Program-made: the position numbers and the translations under genes
Part shown: positions 16,209-24,703 of the stretch, one piece after another
Position numbering within the stretch: position 1 is the first letter of the stretch
How the letters are laid out: each line of letters starts with the position of its first letter
Source: Bacillus sp. BGMRC 2118
GTDB taxonomy: Bacteria > Bacillota > Bacilli > Bacillales > SA4
Length of the DNA: 64,000 bases
Assembly: GCA_008364785.1 (NCBI GenBank)
Contig: VTTJ01000007.1
Span: forward strand, 248,001-312,000
Direction of reading: 5' to 3'
The notes under the pieces: model-generated
The model's input: only the letters and a program-made list of their open reading frames with translations
Told to the model about the DNA's origin: nothing
Databases searched by the model: none

Positions 16209-18143
16209 ATGAAAAGGAATGAACATACCTATTTAAACATACAAGAGCTACTTTCTATACCAACCTTATCAAGCCTACACATTAGTGAGGATGGGCAGAA
16301 CGTAGCCTTTGTGAAAACGACGGCTGACTGGAACAACAATGTATATAGAAATCACATTTGGACTTATGAAAGAAATAAAGGTCAATGTTACGCATTACGA
16401 AATGATATAGAGGGTATATCTCCATTATGGTCTCCTGACTCTAGATATCTTGCATATGTCCGTTCAGTTGATGGGGAAAATCAAATCTTTATTGAGTCAT
16501 TAGTTGGTGGCAGTCGTGTTCAAATTACGGATGTGGAAGAGGGAGTCAGTACATTTAAGTGGGATCCAGCTGGTAAGGGGGTTTATTATCTAGCGCCGTC
16601 AAAGGAATCTGAGAATAGTAAAAATCGTAAGGAAATGTATGGAGATTTTCAACATATAGGCAAGGCATACCAAAATCATTGTTTATATTACATTGAGCTA
16701 GCTAATGATATGAAAATATCCAAGTATCAACTAACCGACGGGAATGATTTTCATATTCAAGAATTTGATATTTCACCCAATGGAGAACAAGTTGTATTGC
16801 TAGCTACACCAAGCTCAAACAGGGAAGATGAACAAAATGGTGAGCTATTTCTACTAGATCCTAAAACGAAAACCCTACATAAATTGGAAGGAAATAAGGT
16901 AGTGGGAGGTAGCTTGTGCTTTTCACCTGATGGTACCAAACTATGTTATACAGCAAGCTTACTGGAGAAGGAACACTATCAATCACATATAAGAGACAGT
17001 ACAGTAGAAATCTATCATCTTACTAGTGGAGAGCGAAAACAGCCTTTATCAGATTTTGACAGTACGGTTACGCCACTAAGGTGGACAACCCAAGGAATTC
17101 TCATCATGTGGCAGGATCAAACGAATTATCTTATTGGGTTACTTTCAGAGGATGGAAGTGTGGAGATGCTTAGTGAAACAGAGAATTGTTGCACTATGGA
17201 TGCTTCGATCACACTAAATGGAGAACATTTATCATATAGTAAGGCCATGACGAATGAAACCTTTGAAGTCTATTTTGATAATCAGAAAATAACAAACGAG
17301 AATCATATATTTATAGGAAGACACACATGTAAGAGGGAGGTCATCTCATGGAAAAGTAACGATGGTCTTGAAATAGAAGGTGTCCTATCGAAGCCGGTCA
17401 ACTTCGATTCAACCAAAAAGTATCCTTTATTGGTACTCATACATGGTGGTCCAAATTGGGCTTCTTTTCCCATTCATTCAGGCTGTTTTAATGAAAAATA
17501 TCCTGTTGAGCAGTTTATTGAAAAGGGTTTTATCGTAATAGAACCAAACTACAGAGGAAGTACAGGGTACGGTAATGAATTCTTAAAAGCGAATTATCGA
17601 AAACTTGGAATCGGTGACTACGATGATGTGATCTCTGGCGTGGATTACCTAGTGGATAAGGGAATGGCAGATAACGATCGAGTAGGTGTGATGGGCTGGA
17701 GCCAGGGAGGGTATATATCAGCCTTCTGTTCTACATACAGTGATCGATTTAAGGCTATTTCAGTTGGAGGTGGAATTACTAACTGGATGACTTATTATAC
17801 GAATACAAATCTCCCTCAATTTACGAGAATGTATTTAGGAGACACTCCATGGAATGATCCAGAAATTTATGCTAAAACCTCACCCATGAACTATATAAGA
17901 TCAGCTTGTACGCCAACGTTGATTCAACATGGTGAAATGGATAAAGGAGTACCAACTCCAAATGCGTATGAGCTATATAGAGGACTAAGAGATCAGAAAG
18001 TGGAAACAGAATTAGTGATTTTTAAAGGAATGGGTTACAGTGCTAACCAACCAGGAGTGAACCTGGCGATTATGAATCAGAATTTGATGTGGTTTTCACA
18101 TTATATTCTTGAGGAAAGTTTGAATGATTTTCAGGCTTTATGA
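16209..18143 (+). CDS. S9-family (prolyl oligopeptidase-like) peptidase, catalytic His replaced
   Basis: 644 residues. An N-terminal seven-bladed propeller ('SPLWSPDSRYLAYVRS', 'LCFSPDGTKLCYTAS') is followed by an alpha/beta-hydrolase domain with 'LVLIHGGPNW' (oxyanion region), nucleophile Ser498 in GWSQGGY and Asp578 in HGEMDKGVP. At the place of the usual GHG/GHS histidine the sequence is GMGYSANQPG, giving Tyr610. The enzyme should cleave short peptides in the cytosol if active. GATGGAG precedes ATG 16209. Confidence 0.88.
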   Translation: MKRNEHTYLNIQELLSIPTLSSLHISEDGQNVAFVKTTADWNNNVYRNHIWTYERNKGQCYALRNDIEGISPLWSPDSRYLAYVRSVDGENQIFIESLVGGSRVQITDVEEGVSTFKWDPAGKGVYYLAPSKESENSKNRKEMYGDFQHIGKAYQNHCLYYIELANDMKISKYQLTDGNDFHIQEFDISPNGEQVVLLATPSSNREDEQNGELFLLDPKTKTLHKLEGNKVVGGSLCFSPDGTKLCYTASLLEKEHYQSHIRDSTVEIYHLTSGERKQPLSDFDSTVTPLRWTTQGILIMWQDQTNYLIGLLSEDGSVEMLSETENCCTMDASITLNGEHLSYSKAMTNETFEVYFDNQKITNENHIFIGRHTCKREVISWKSNDGLEIEGVLSKPVNFDSTKKYPLLVLIHGGPNWASFPIHSGCFNEKYPVEQFIEKGFIVIEPNYRGSTGYGNEFLKANYRKLGIGDYDDVISGVDYLVDKGMADNDRVGVMGWSQGGYISAFCSTYSDRFKAISVGGGITNWMTYYTNTNLPQFTRMYLGDTPWNDPEIYAKTSPMNYIRSACTPTLIQHGEMDKGVPTPNAYELYRGLRDQKVETELVIFKGMGYSANQPGVNLAIMNQNLMWFSHYILEESLNDFQAL

Positions 18144-18172
18144 TAAGTGTATCTATCTATCTGAACATTTAA

Positions 18173-18200
18173 GACAGTCTTCATAAGAAGGCTGTTTTTT
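18173..18200 (+). terminator. Terminator of the S9 peptidase
   Basis: ACAGTCTTC/GAAGGCTGT with one G-T pair, a 4-nt loop and a T run. Confidence 0.85.
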
Positions 18201-18225
18201 ACTAACGTAAATATAGTCCAACTCC

Positions 18226-18386
18226 TTGTCTATAAAACAAAACTAAATATGCTAAAGTAAGATTGTTTAGTATCGGGGACGAACCCCGGTTATTACACCT
18301 ACTTCATAATTTTATAGGGTGCATTGATTCGAGAATGCAAACGATTAGCGGTACTTGAAATTATTATAAATTAAGGAACAGTACCG
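18226..18386 (+). ncRNA. Candidate structured small RNA
   Basis: TTGTCT (18226-18231) and TATGCT (18248-18253) are 16 nt apart and resemble a sigma-A promoter. The downstream 130 nt contain three successive stems: CGGGG/CCCCG (18274-18288), TGCATT/AATGCA (18320-18339) and CGGTACT/AGTACCG (18349-18386). There is no reading frame with a ribosome site. The region lies between convergent genes, so it is not an evident 5' leader. No known RNA family is recognised and the strand is uncertain. Confidence 0.35.
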
Positions 18387-18428
18387 ATGTAAAATTAAGT
18401 GTATTGTCCCTTATATATAATTGCATAG

Positions 18429-19037
18429 TTATTTTTTTAAACCAGCAGCAAACAGGGGACCATTTACCATAATGGTCGATAGAATACGAGCTATTTCTTC
18501 AGGGGATTCTTTCCTGCCACTATTTAACCACTGCTGAATCACACCGATATGAGCTGATGCTATGTAAGATGCTAAGTATGGTCCAGGAACAAGTAAGTTT
18601 TCCTCCTTAATAAAACCAATTCCATAGATTGTTTTCCACATAAAATCTTTAAGTCTAGTTTGAAAGGAGAGATCTCCATTTGGGCCTAATACAGCTTTCA
18701 GAAATCGATTATTTTCATTTATTAACTGAAGCATTAAAATCGCAATAGAAAACGGTCCTTCATTTGAGGAATTAGATTCAAGTGTAGTTACAACACTTGG
18801 AAAGTTTAGCTCTGCAATTTTGGACATTTCAACCATAATTTCTTCCTCACATTTCGTCATTAAGTCAAATTTGTCTTGATAGTGTGCATAAAATGTCCCC
18901 CTATTAATCGTTGCTCTACTAGTAATATCTTTAACCGTAATGGATTCGAACCCCTTTTCTTCTAATAATTCTACAAAAGCATCCCGAATAGATTGTTTTG
19001 TACGAATCACACGTAAATCTGTACAATTTTCTTGCAT
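18429..19037 (-). CDS. TetR-family regulator (next to a YhgE-type gene)
   Basis: 202 residues. N-terminal helix-turn-helix: 'TKQSIRDAFVELLEEKGFESITVKDI' then 'INRGTFYAHYQDKFDLM'. The C-terminal half resembles the TetR_C_8 ligand domain. ATG at 19037 is used because AGGAGGA lies about 9 nt upstream; an ATG three codons earlier abuts that site. It is divergent from the membrane protein at 19202, and an operator-like palindrome lies between them, so it probably represses that gene. Confidence 0.9.
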   Translation of the reverse strand: MQENCTDLRVIRTKQSIRDAFVELLEEKGFESITVKDITSRATINRGTFYAHYQDKFDLMTKCEEEIMVEMSKIAELNFPSVVTTLESNSSNEGPFSIAILMLQLINENNRFLKAVLGPNGDLSFQTRLKDFMWKTIYGIGFIKEENLLVPGPYLASYIASAHIGVIQQWLNSGRKESPEEIARILSTIMVNGPLFAAGLKK

Positions 19038-19115
19038 ATGTACCATTCCTCCTGATTTTTAACGACACAATTATAGAAAGTGTTCCGTAACCAACAGATG
19101 AGTCTTTTTTGCTTA

Positions 19116-19149
19116 TTGAAACGATTCTAGTACTCAAATTATAATTTGA
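19116..19149 (+). promoter_or_regulatory. Sigma-A promoter overlapped by a perfect 16-bp palindrome
   Basis: TTGAAA (19116-19121), an 18-nt spacer and TATAAT (19140-19145) form a good vegetative promoter for the YhgE-type gene. The palindrome TCAAATTATAATTTGA (19134-19149) covers the -10, an ideal site for repression by the divergent TetR protein. Confidence 0.6.
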
Positions 19150-19201
19150 TTGTAACGAGAAAAGCAACACGTTGTTGTTTAATAAAGAAGGAGGAATTAG
19201 T

Positions 19202-20389
19202 ATGTTTAAAAATAAATTAGCTTTGGTTTCACCAATTATTGCATTGGCCATTATTTTTGTTTTTTCATTAACATTATTTCCTTCGGTTCAGCCGCAACCG
19301 AAAAACCTACCTATCGCAATTGTAAATGAAGATGAGGGAGTGGAAATTTCAAATCAACCAAAAATGAATATGGGTCAGACCATTGTAGAGATGATCCAAA
19401 AGTCTTCAGCAACTTCAGAGAATAAAGACCCTGCTGTAAAATGGATGAAAGTAAAAAACGTTGAGGAAGTCCAGAAAGGATTAGACGAACAAAAGTATTA
19501 CGGTGCTATAGTCATTCCAAAAGATTTTAGTGCAAAACAAGCTTCTTTACGAACACCAGCACCTTCTACACCAGAAGTACAAATATATATCAATCAGGGA
19601 ATGAATATGGCAGCTTCAACAATGGCAGGACAGATTTTAAATGGAGTAGTAGACAATATGAACATCACTGTCCGAAAGCAACTTCTTGATGGTTTTGAAA
19701 AGCAAGGAGCTACTTTAACGGTAAAACAGGCAGCAAGCCTTGCTATACCCATTGCAAAGAAAGTAACAATTGTAAATGAAATTGGAACCAATAGCGCTAA
19801 CGGAAATTCTCCTGTTTCTCTATTCCAGCCATTATGGATGGCAAGTTTGGCTATTGCTGCTATTCTTTATATATCCATTAACAAACTTCCAATCACTACT
19901 CGTAAAGAGCGTCTTGTGACAAAAATAGGACAGATTTTAATGGGGGCAATCGGAGCACTGGTCATTGGATTTGGTTTAACTTGGATTGCGGATGGAATGG
20001 TAGGGCTAAATATTCCGGATTTTATGGATACAGCATTGTTTTTAACGATTACATCATATAGCTTCTTCTTAATGATTTCAGCTGTATTTTCGTTAGTTGG
20101 ATTAAAGGGTATCCCCATCTTTGTATTATTGCTATTCTTTGGAGCACCTTTACTGGCCATGCCACCTGAAATGATGACTCCATTTTATCAGGATTGGATT
20201 TATTCTTGGCTACCAATGCGATTTATGATACAAGGCTTAAGAGAAATCTTCTTCTTCGATAATGGATTATCATGGGACATGGTTTCTGTCCTTGTTTGGA
20301 TTGGTTTAATTAGCTTGTTCATTACACTAGGTACGGCTCTAAAATCTACTAAAGGAAGAGAGGAAATAACAGCCTCTCAAAACATATAG
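19202..20389 (+). CDS. YhgE/Pip-type ABC-2-like membrane protein
   Basis: 395 residues. It has an N-terminal membrane helix, then the family signature 'LPIAIVNEDEGVE' and 'YYGAIVIPKDFSAKQASL' in a large extracellular domain, and five to six C-terminal helices as in ABC-2 permeases. It is shorter than classical YhgE because the long repeat-containing middle is absent. Members are linked to export and to phage infection. AAGGAGGA precedes ATG 19202. It is divergent from its likely TetR repressor. Confidence 0.85.
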   Translation: MFKNKLALVSPIIALAIIFVFSLTLFPSVQPQPKNLPIAIVNEDEGVEISNQPKMNMGQTIVEMIQKSSATSENKDPAVKWMKVKNVEEVQKGLDEQKYYGAIVIPKDFSAKQASLRTPAPSTPEVQIYINQGMNMAASTMAGQILNGVVDNMNITVRKQLLDGFEKQGATLTVKQAASLAIPIAKKVTIVNEIGTNSANGNSPVSLFQPLWMASLAIAAILYISINKLPITTRKERLVTKIGQILMGAIGALVIGFGLTWIADGMVGLNIPDFMDTALFLTITSYSFFLMISAVFSLVGLKGIPIFVLLLFFGAPLLAMPPEMMTPFYQDWIYSWLPMRFMIQGLREIFFFDNGLSWDMVSVLVWIGLISLFITLGTALKSTKGREEITASQNI

Positions 20390-20428
20390 GCATAAACGAT
20401 TTGAATAGAAATATGTTGATATATATTT

Positions 20429-20454
20429 GGCCGTTTCTCTTAACGAGAAGCGGC
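20429..20454 (+). terminator. Weak hairpin after the YhgE-type gene
   Basis: GCCGTTTCTC/GAGAAGCGGC with one G-T pair and a 5-nt loop, but no T run follows. Confidence 0.45.
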
Positions 20455-20944
20455 TATCTTGTAAGTTTGTGAAAAAATGTCTGTAAAATATAATTATTTT
20501 TAATAAGTTGTTAGTGTTAAACAAGCAGTTGACTACTATTATTCGTTTGGATAGTTAACTGTAATACTAAGTTGCTTGTGAAAAGAGCATACACAATACG
20601 AATGCTTTTTACTGCTTCAAACAAATTTTCAACACTAGTGAGGAAGTATTGGTTTTATATAAATTAACCTGTTTGAAAAGAGGGATCTACAAACGAAGTA
20701 TATGTTTCAACAGACGATGCAACAAACACTGTTTGAGTCCGATGCATCGGTGTTTGAAAGGTGTTTGAAAATATGTTTTGTTATTAAATTGTTTAAAGTT
20801 TGATTATTCTTCTGTGCTGTTTGAATGGAAAGGTACAATAGTGAATGGTTAGGAGATTCATTTTTTGAATCTAGAATGTTTTCCGAATTTTGAAACCCTT
20901 TGGTAGTATAATTCGTAATACTAGTTAATATGAGGAGGTGACCT
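20455..20944. other. Gene-poor stretch with several inverted repeats
   Basis: ACAAGCA (20521-20527) pairs with TGCTTGT (20573-20579) around an inner GTTGACTA/TAGTTAAC pair. A terminator-like AGCAT/ATGCT with flanking A and T runs follows at about 20581-20612. A perfect 12-bp palindrome, CCGATGCATCGG, lies at 20739-20750. No frame with a ribosome binding site was found before the lipoprotein at 20945. Confidence 0.5.
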
Positions 20945-21295
20945 ATGAAAAAGATAGGGATCATGATTGTTGGATTCATACTGTTCACTTTTATCGTTGG
21001 ATGTTCAAACGGGGATGATAAAGGTATTACTAATGAAAAGGCAGAGGAAATTGCGATGAAACAATTTGAAAGAGATGTTCGTGAGTACAACACTGATGCA
21101 GATGAAGAGATTAAAATGAATGAGTTTGAATTACTTACAGATGAGACAAATTTAGATACACAAAAGAAAACGTGGGAAGTATCTTTTAATTATATCAACG
21201 GTCAAACGAAGAAAAAAGTTAAGACGAATGCAGTTGCCCAATACAGCATTAATATGAAGGGAGAGGTTATCGGTAAGTTTTTATCGTTTGATTAA
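20945..21295 (+). CDS. Small lipoprotein, PepSY-like
   Basis: 116 residues. Signal peptide ending in lipobox IVGC (cysteine about residue 20). The mature part has 'NEKAEEIAMKQFERDV' followed by strands 'KTWEVSFNY' and 'AQYSINMKGEVIGKFLS', the helix-strand pattern of a single PepSY-type domain. GGAGGTGA precedes the ATG. Function unknown; it should sit on the outer face of the membrane. Confidence 0.75.
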   Translation: MKKIGIMIVGFILFTFIVGCSNGDDKGITNEKAEEIAMKQFERDVREYNTDADEEIKMNEFELLTDETNLDTQKKTWEVSFNYINGQTKKKVKTNAVAQYSINMKGEVIGKFLSFD

Positions 21296-21336
21296 AGGTA
21301 GAACCGGAAAACAAGACGTTAGGAGGAGCCATTAAA

Positions 21337-21826
21337 TTGATTCAAATAAAAAAAGCCAGTGCATTGCATGTAGAAGGAATTGTAAAGGTTTGTGCCGATG
21401 CAAACCTGAGCAACATACAGTGGATTATATACAGATTCATATATTGAAAGTCTCATTCATGAATATTATTCTCTTGATCGAATATTACAGGAGGTTACAG
21501 ATTGCTCCAAAAGCTGGGGAGGCTATTTTGTTGCCACAGACAATGATCGTGTAGTTGGGGCAGGTGGTGGAGGAATGATTAGCGAGACAGCTAGTGAAAT
21601 TTATGTATTATACTTAAGTCCTGTTAGACGCAATGAAGGAATAGGTAGTCTACTTCTTGATGCCATTACGAGTCAACAAAAGGAATGGCAAGCTACTGAA
21701 CAATGGATATCTGTACAAAAGGGAAATATCAAAGGCATTCCTTTTTATGAAGCAAAAGGTTTCAAACAACAATATGAAGAAGAATCAGATGGTTATGTTT
21801 CTTTAAGATATATGAGGACTTTATGA
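21337..21826 (+). pseudogene. GNAT acetyltransferase broken by a frameshift
   Basis: AGGAGGAG is followed by TTG 21337 and the peptide 'IQIKKASALHVEGIVKVCADANL', then the frame is lost near 21406-21411. It resumes in another frame as 'ATYSGLYTDSYIESLI', the acetyl-CoA-binding 'VLYLSPVRRNEGIGSLLLD' and a normal C-terminus. Restoring two bases (GA to GAGA) gives L-R-A-T-Y, matching the RATY motif common in homologues, so a 2-bp contraction is the likely lesion. A terminator follows at 21841. Confidence 0.8.
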
Positions 21827-21840
21827 TTTCTTAACAAGGA

Positions 21841-21885
21841 AAACCCTGTATCAGTGTAGAATTAGATATAAAGGGTTTTTATTTT
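21841..21885 (+). terminator. Terminator of the broken acetyltransferase
   Basis: AAACCCT pairs with AGGGTTT across a 24-nt loop, followed by T residues. Confidence 0.55.
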
Positions 21886-21899
21886 TATAGGACGAATGG

Positions 21900-22181
21900 A
21901 TGTTAAAGATGAAGATTGGATCTTTGTTTTTTGAAGAGAGAAAAAGAGAAAGTAGCTTACCGTTTAAGATTATTAGACAAATGTATATTCCTTTAATTGT
22001 TGTGATCCTTATTCTTAGTGTTGGATTTGGCATTCATTTCTTTATTCATTCAGCTTTGCTACTTGGTGCTGTATCCTCCTTCATCGATGGAATAGAAGGT
22101 TATCTGTTGAAAGATACGAAAAAGCGAATGATAACAGATTTTGGTATGTCTCTCCTTTTTGTTGTTATAATTTTTTTGTAA
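21900..22181 (+). CDS. Small membrane protein of unknown function (93 aa)
   Basis: A charged N-terminus ('FFEERKRESSLPF') followed by three hydrophobic segments. No family recognised. ATG 21900 and 21909 are both possible; neither has a strong ribosome binding site, so the start is uncertain. Confidence 0.5.
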   Translation: MLKMKIGSLFFEERKRESSLPFKIIRQMYIPLIVVILILSVGFGIHFFIHSALLLGAVSSFIDGIEGYLLKDTKKRMITDFGMSLLFVVIIFL

Positions 22182-22271
22182 ATACGAAAACAAATGATAA
22201 ATCTTATAAAGTGTATAAGTACCGCTGAAAAGGAAATAATAGGGACTCATTCTTAGAAACAGGTGATGATA

Positions 22272-22688
22272 TTGTCTTTTCGTGGAGATGCCCATAAACT
22301 TTATAAGAAGTTGACAAAAATACATACAAATGAGACACCATTGAAACAGCAAAAGGAATTAGTTGAAATCCAAGAGATTCTCACTTTTTATGAATCTCAT
22401 GAAACATCCACTCTTAAGCTCATATATTATCGAATGATTAAGGAAAAACAAGCGTCTGGAGTCATTCCTATTTTTGTCACATCTGTACCATGGTTCTTTT
22501 TTCTATTTTCTAAGCAGTTACAAGAGTTTCTTTTTAGAGACGGGAGTTTACATTTTCTCATATTTGGCTTTTTTTATATGGTCACACTCACAGTAAGTGT
22601 GATCCTTCATTTTCGTGAGAAAGCCTGGGCTTCCGTTCATGTCGAAATTATTCAAAACATCATGGAGCAACGAAAAAGTATAGAATAG
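22272..22688 (+). CDS. Membrane protein of unknown function (about 138 aa)
   Basis: A cytosolic helical part ('HKLYKKLTKIHTNETPLKQQKELVEIQ') is followed by two transmembrane helices and a charged C-terminal helix. TTG 22272 is chosen because AGGTGAT lies just upstream; GTG 22263 and ATG 22266 overlap that site. A good terminator follows. No family recognised. Confidence 0.6.
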   Translation: MSFRGDAHKLYKKLTKIHTNETPLKQQKELVEIQEILTFYESHETSTLKLIYYRMIKEKQASGVIPIFVTSVPWFFFLFSKQLQEFLFRDGSLHFLIFGFFYMVTLTVSVILHFREKAWASVHVEIIQNIMEQRKSIE

Positions 22689-22696
22689 AAAATTAG

Positions 22697-22729
22697 GTCT
22701 TACTTTCAAGAAGGAAGTAAGACATTTTT
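22697..22729 (+). terminator. Terminator
   Basis: Eleven-base-pair stem GTCTTACTTTC/GGAAGTAAGAC with a 5-nt loop and a T run. Confidence 0.88.
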
Positions 22730-22778
22730 GTGGAATCTTACTGTAGGAAACAAGGTAGTTTAGGAGGCTACGTTTAAA

Positions 22779-23198
22779 ATGGCAGTATATTTAGATGAAA
22801 ATAAAAAGATGGAAATACGCCCGTATGAAGCGAAGGATTTTGATCACATTCAATGTTTGAATAAAGAAGAGGGTTGGAATAACTTAGTAGAAAATGATCG
22901 AAATACGAAAGAAGGATGGGAAAAATCCAATATAGCATATGTAGTAGTATCCGAGGATCACGGAATGATTGGATATGTTAGAGGACTAACTGACGGTCAT
23001 ATTAGTCTATATATTTGTGAATTATTAATAGATAAAAGATTCAGAGGAATAGGATTAGGAAAAGAGATATTGAAGTATATACATTCGGAGTATCCTCAAA
23101 CAAGAATGGAAATGCTTGCAAGTAGCTCTTCTCACACCTATTACGAAAGCCAAGGTTTTCGCAGCTTTTATGGATATAGGAAAGCTTATGGAGAATAA
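22779..23198 (+). CDS. GNAT-family N-acetyltransferase
   Basis: 139 residues. Acetyl-CoA-binding motif A reads 'ELLIDKRFRGIGLGKEILKYI' (R-x-x-G-x-G/A type). The terminal strand carries 'YYESQGFRSFYGYRKAY'. TAGGAGG lies 11-12 nt before the ATG; an in-frame ATG at 22809 is an alternative. The acceptor is unknown. Confidence 0.85.
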   Translation: MAVYLDENKKMEIRPYEAKDFDHIQCLNKEEGWNNLVENDRNTKEGWEKSNIAYVVVSEDHGMIGYVRGLTDGHISLYICELLIDKRFRGIGLGKEILKYIHSEYPQTRMEMLASSSSHTYYESQGFRSFYGYRKAYGE

Positions 23199-23280
23199 AC
23201 TTGTTGTAGGGAATTGGACAGCTGAATCAGAAATTCAGTTCACATACCGTAGAAAATATTGAGGAAAGAAGGTGCTTTTT

Positions 23281-23547
23281 GTGAACAAATTCGTTCGTTG
23301 GTTGATGGTAGGTTTCATTCTAGTTCTTGCGGTGATGCTTATCAAGCAAGGCCTTGATTTATGGTCACTCGGAACAAACGTGGATGGTGATGGAATTGGA
23401 GTTTACTTCCTAGGCCAGGAAATAAACGATCGTGTTCCAGAGGAAAATATCCCCACATATTCAATTGGCTTTCTCATTTCAGGTTTACTTGCCATATTAC
23501 TGATTCCAGCCGTGTTGAGGATTGCTAGTAAAACAGTTAATCGTTGA
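23281..23547 (+). CDS. Small two-helix membrane protein (88 aa)
   Basis: Helices near residues 5-25 and 60-82 flank a polar loop ('LGTNVDGDGIGVYFLGQEINDR'-like, about 30 residues). GTG 23281 is preferred because AAGGTG lies about 9 nt upstream. No family recognised. A wobble-containing terminator follows at 23612. Confidence 0.6.
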   Translation: MNKFVRWLMVGFILVLAVMLIKQGLDLWSLGTNVDGDGIGVYFLGQEINDRVPEENIPTYSIGFLISGLLAILLIPAVLRIASKTVNR

Positions 23548-23611
23548 AATCACAAATAAATATTACTAGAGAAATGACTACTAAGAACTGAATAAAAAGT
23601 CAGTAAAGAAA

Positions 23612-23639
23612 AGTGTTCTGTGATGCAGAATGCTTTTTT
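23612..23639 (+). terminator. Terminator
   Basis: AGTGTTCTG/CAGAATGCT with two G-T pairs, a 5-nt loop and T residues. Confidence 0.65.
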
Positions 23640-23804
23640 AAATTGCCAGACAAACTAAAGGATCTAATGAGTTATTGACAATGAGCAAAGAAAATAGTAA
23701 AGTTATCTCATATTCGAGATATTTTAAATTGAGATATTAGATGTTACTTCATCATTGTTGAAAGACAATAAAGTATAAGTATAAAATTTTGAAGGAGTGA
23801 TTAT

Positions 23805-24608
23805 ATGGGGTTTTCATGCAAAACCTACAACACATATTGGGAACGTACAAGTGAAGGTTGCGATATTTTAGAACAAACAGCTCTAGCAGTAAAACTAACA
23901 ACGGATGGAACAACAAGTTTTCTAACACTTGAACAACCTAAAGGTGTAACACCAAAACAAGGGAAAACTACAGGATTATATCATTTTGCAATTTTATTAC
24001 CTGAAACAGCAGATTTAGCTAATATTGTCATTCGTTTGGTTAATGAAGGAATTCAATTTGGGTCATCTGATCATCTAGTAAGTGAGGCATTGTATTTACA
24101 TGATCCAGATGGCAATGAAATTGAAATTTACCGTGATCGTGTTCCTTCTGAGTGGGAATGGAATAATAAAGAAGTGAGAATGACGGTAGATCCATTAAAT
24201 TTTGATGAGTTATTAAAGCACGCAAACCCAAATGTTACATGGAAAATGCCGGATCAAACTGTAATGGGGCACATTCACTTACATGTCTCAGAATTAAGGA
24301 AGACAGAGGAATTTTATGTAAAGGGACTCGGTATGAATGTGGTTAATCGCTTTGGAAGACAGGCACTTTTCTTATCATACGGTAACTATCATCATCACGT
24401 TGGTGTGAACACGTGGAACGGTGAGGGTGCACCAGCTCCGGCAAAGAGTAGTGTTGGGCTTGAATCCTATACACTCATTTTTGATAATGAAGAGGCTCGT
24501 AAGAAAGTCTTAGTCACGCTAAATGAATTCGGTGCTGAGGTAGAGGAAGAGGGCGATTATTTTATAACGTATGATCCTTCTGGAAATCGTATTAAGTTAG
24601 CGGTCTAA
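23805..24608 (+). CDS. CatE-like VOC dioxygenase with a damaged N-terminus
   Basis: 267 residues. From residue 20 on it matches CatE-type proteins (ring-cleavage dioxygenase fold): 'GLYHFAILLPE', 'VSEALYLHDPDGNEIEIY', 'VMGHIHLHVSELRKTEEFY', 'YGNYHHHVGVN'. The first 19 residues do not. Reading the same bases one frame over gives GFHAKPTTHIGNVQVKV, the normal family N-terminus. About 18-20 residues of the first helix (the usual NLERSLxFY region) are then missing before ILEQTA. An extra G in the early GGGG run plus an internal deletion restore an open frame, so the protein is probably non-functional. Confidence 0.75.
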   Translation: MGFSCKTYNTYWERTSEGCDILEQTALAVKLTTDGTTSFLTLEQPKGVTPKQGKTTGLYHFAILLPETADLANIVIRLVNEGIQFGSSDHLVSEALYLHDPDGNEIEIYRDRVPSEWEWNNKEVRMTVDPLNFDELLKHANPNVTWKMPDQTVMGHIHLHVSELRKTEEFYVKGLGMNVVNRFGRQALFLSYGNYHHHVGVNTWNGEGAPAPAKSSVGLESYTLIFDNEEARKKVLVTLNEFGAEVEEEGDYFITYDPSGNRIKLAV

Positions 24609-24630
24609 GGTTGTGTTACTTATTAATGTA

Positions 24631-24666
24631 AACAAAAGGCTCGGACTAAGATCCGAGCCTTTTGTT
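24631..24666. terminator. Bidirectional terminator
   Basis: A perfect 15-bp stem, AACAAAAGGCTCGGA and its complement, with a 6-nt loop between convergent genes. Confidence 0.9.
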
Positions 24667-24703
24667 ATACATTCTTTTATCCTAGCACAATACCGTTTTA
24701 TCC

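Noticed and set aside
20702..20803. 33-codon frame around the CCGATGCATCGG palindrome
   Set aside because: No ribosome site and low-complexity composition.
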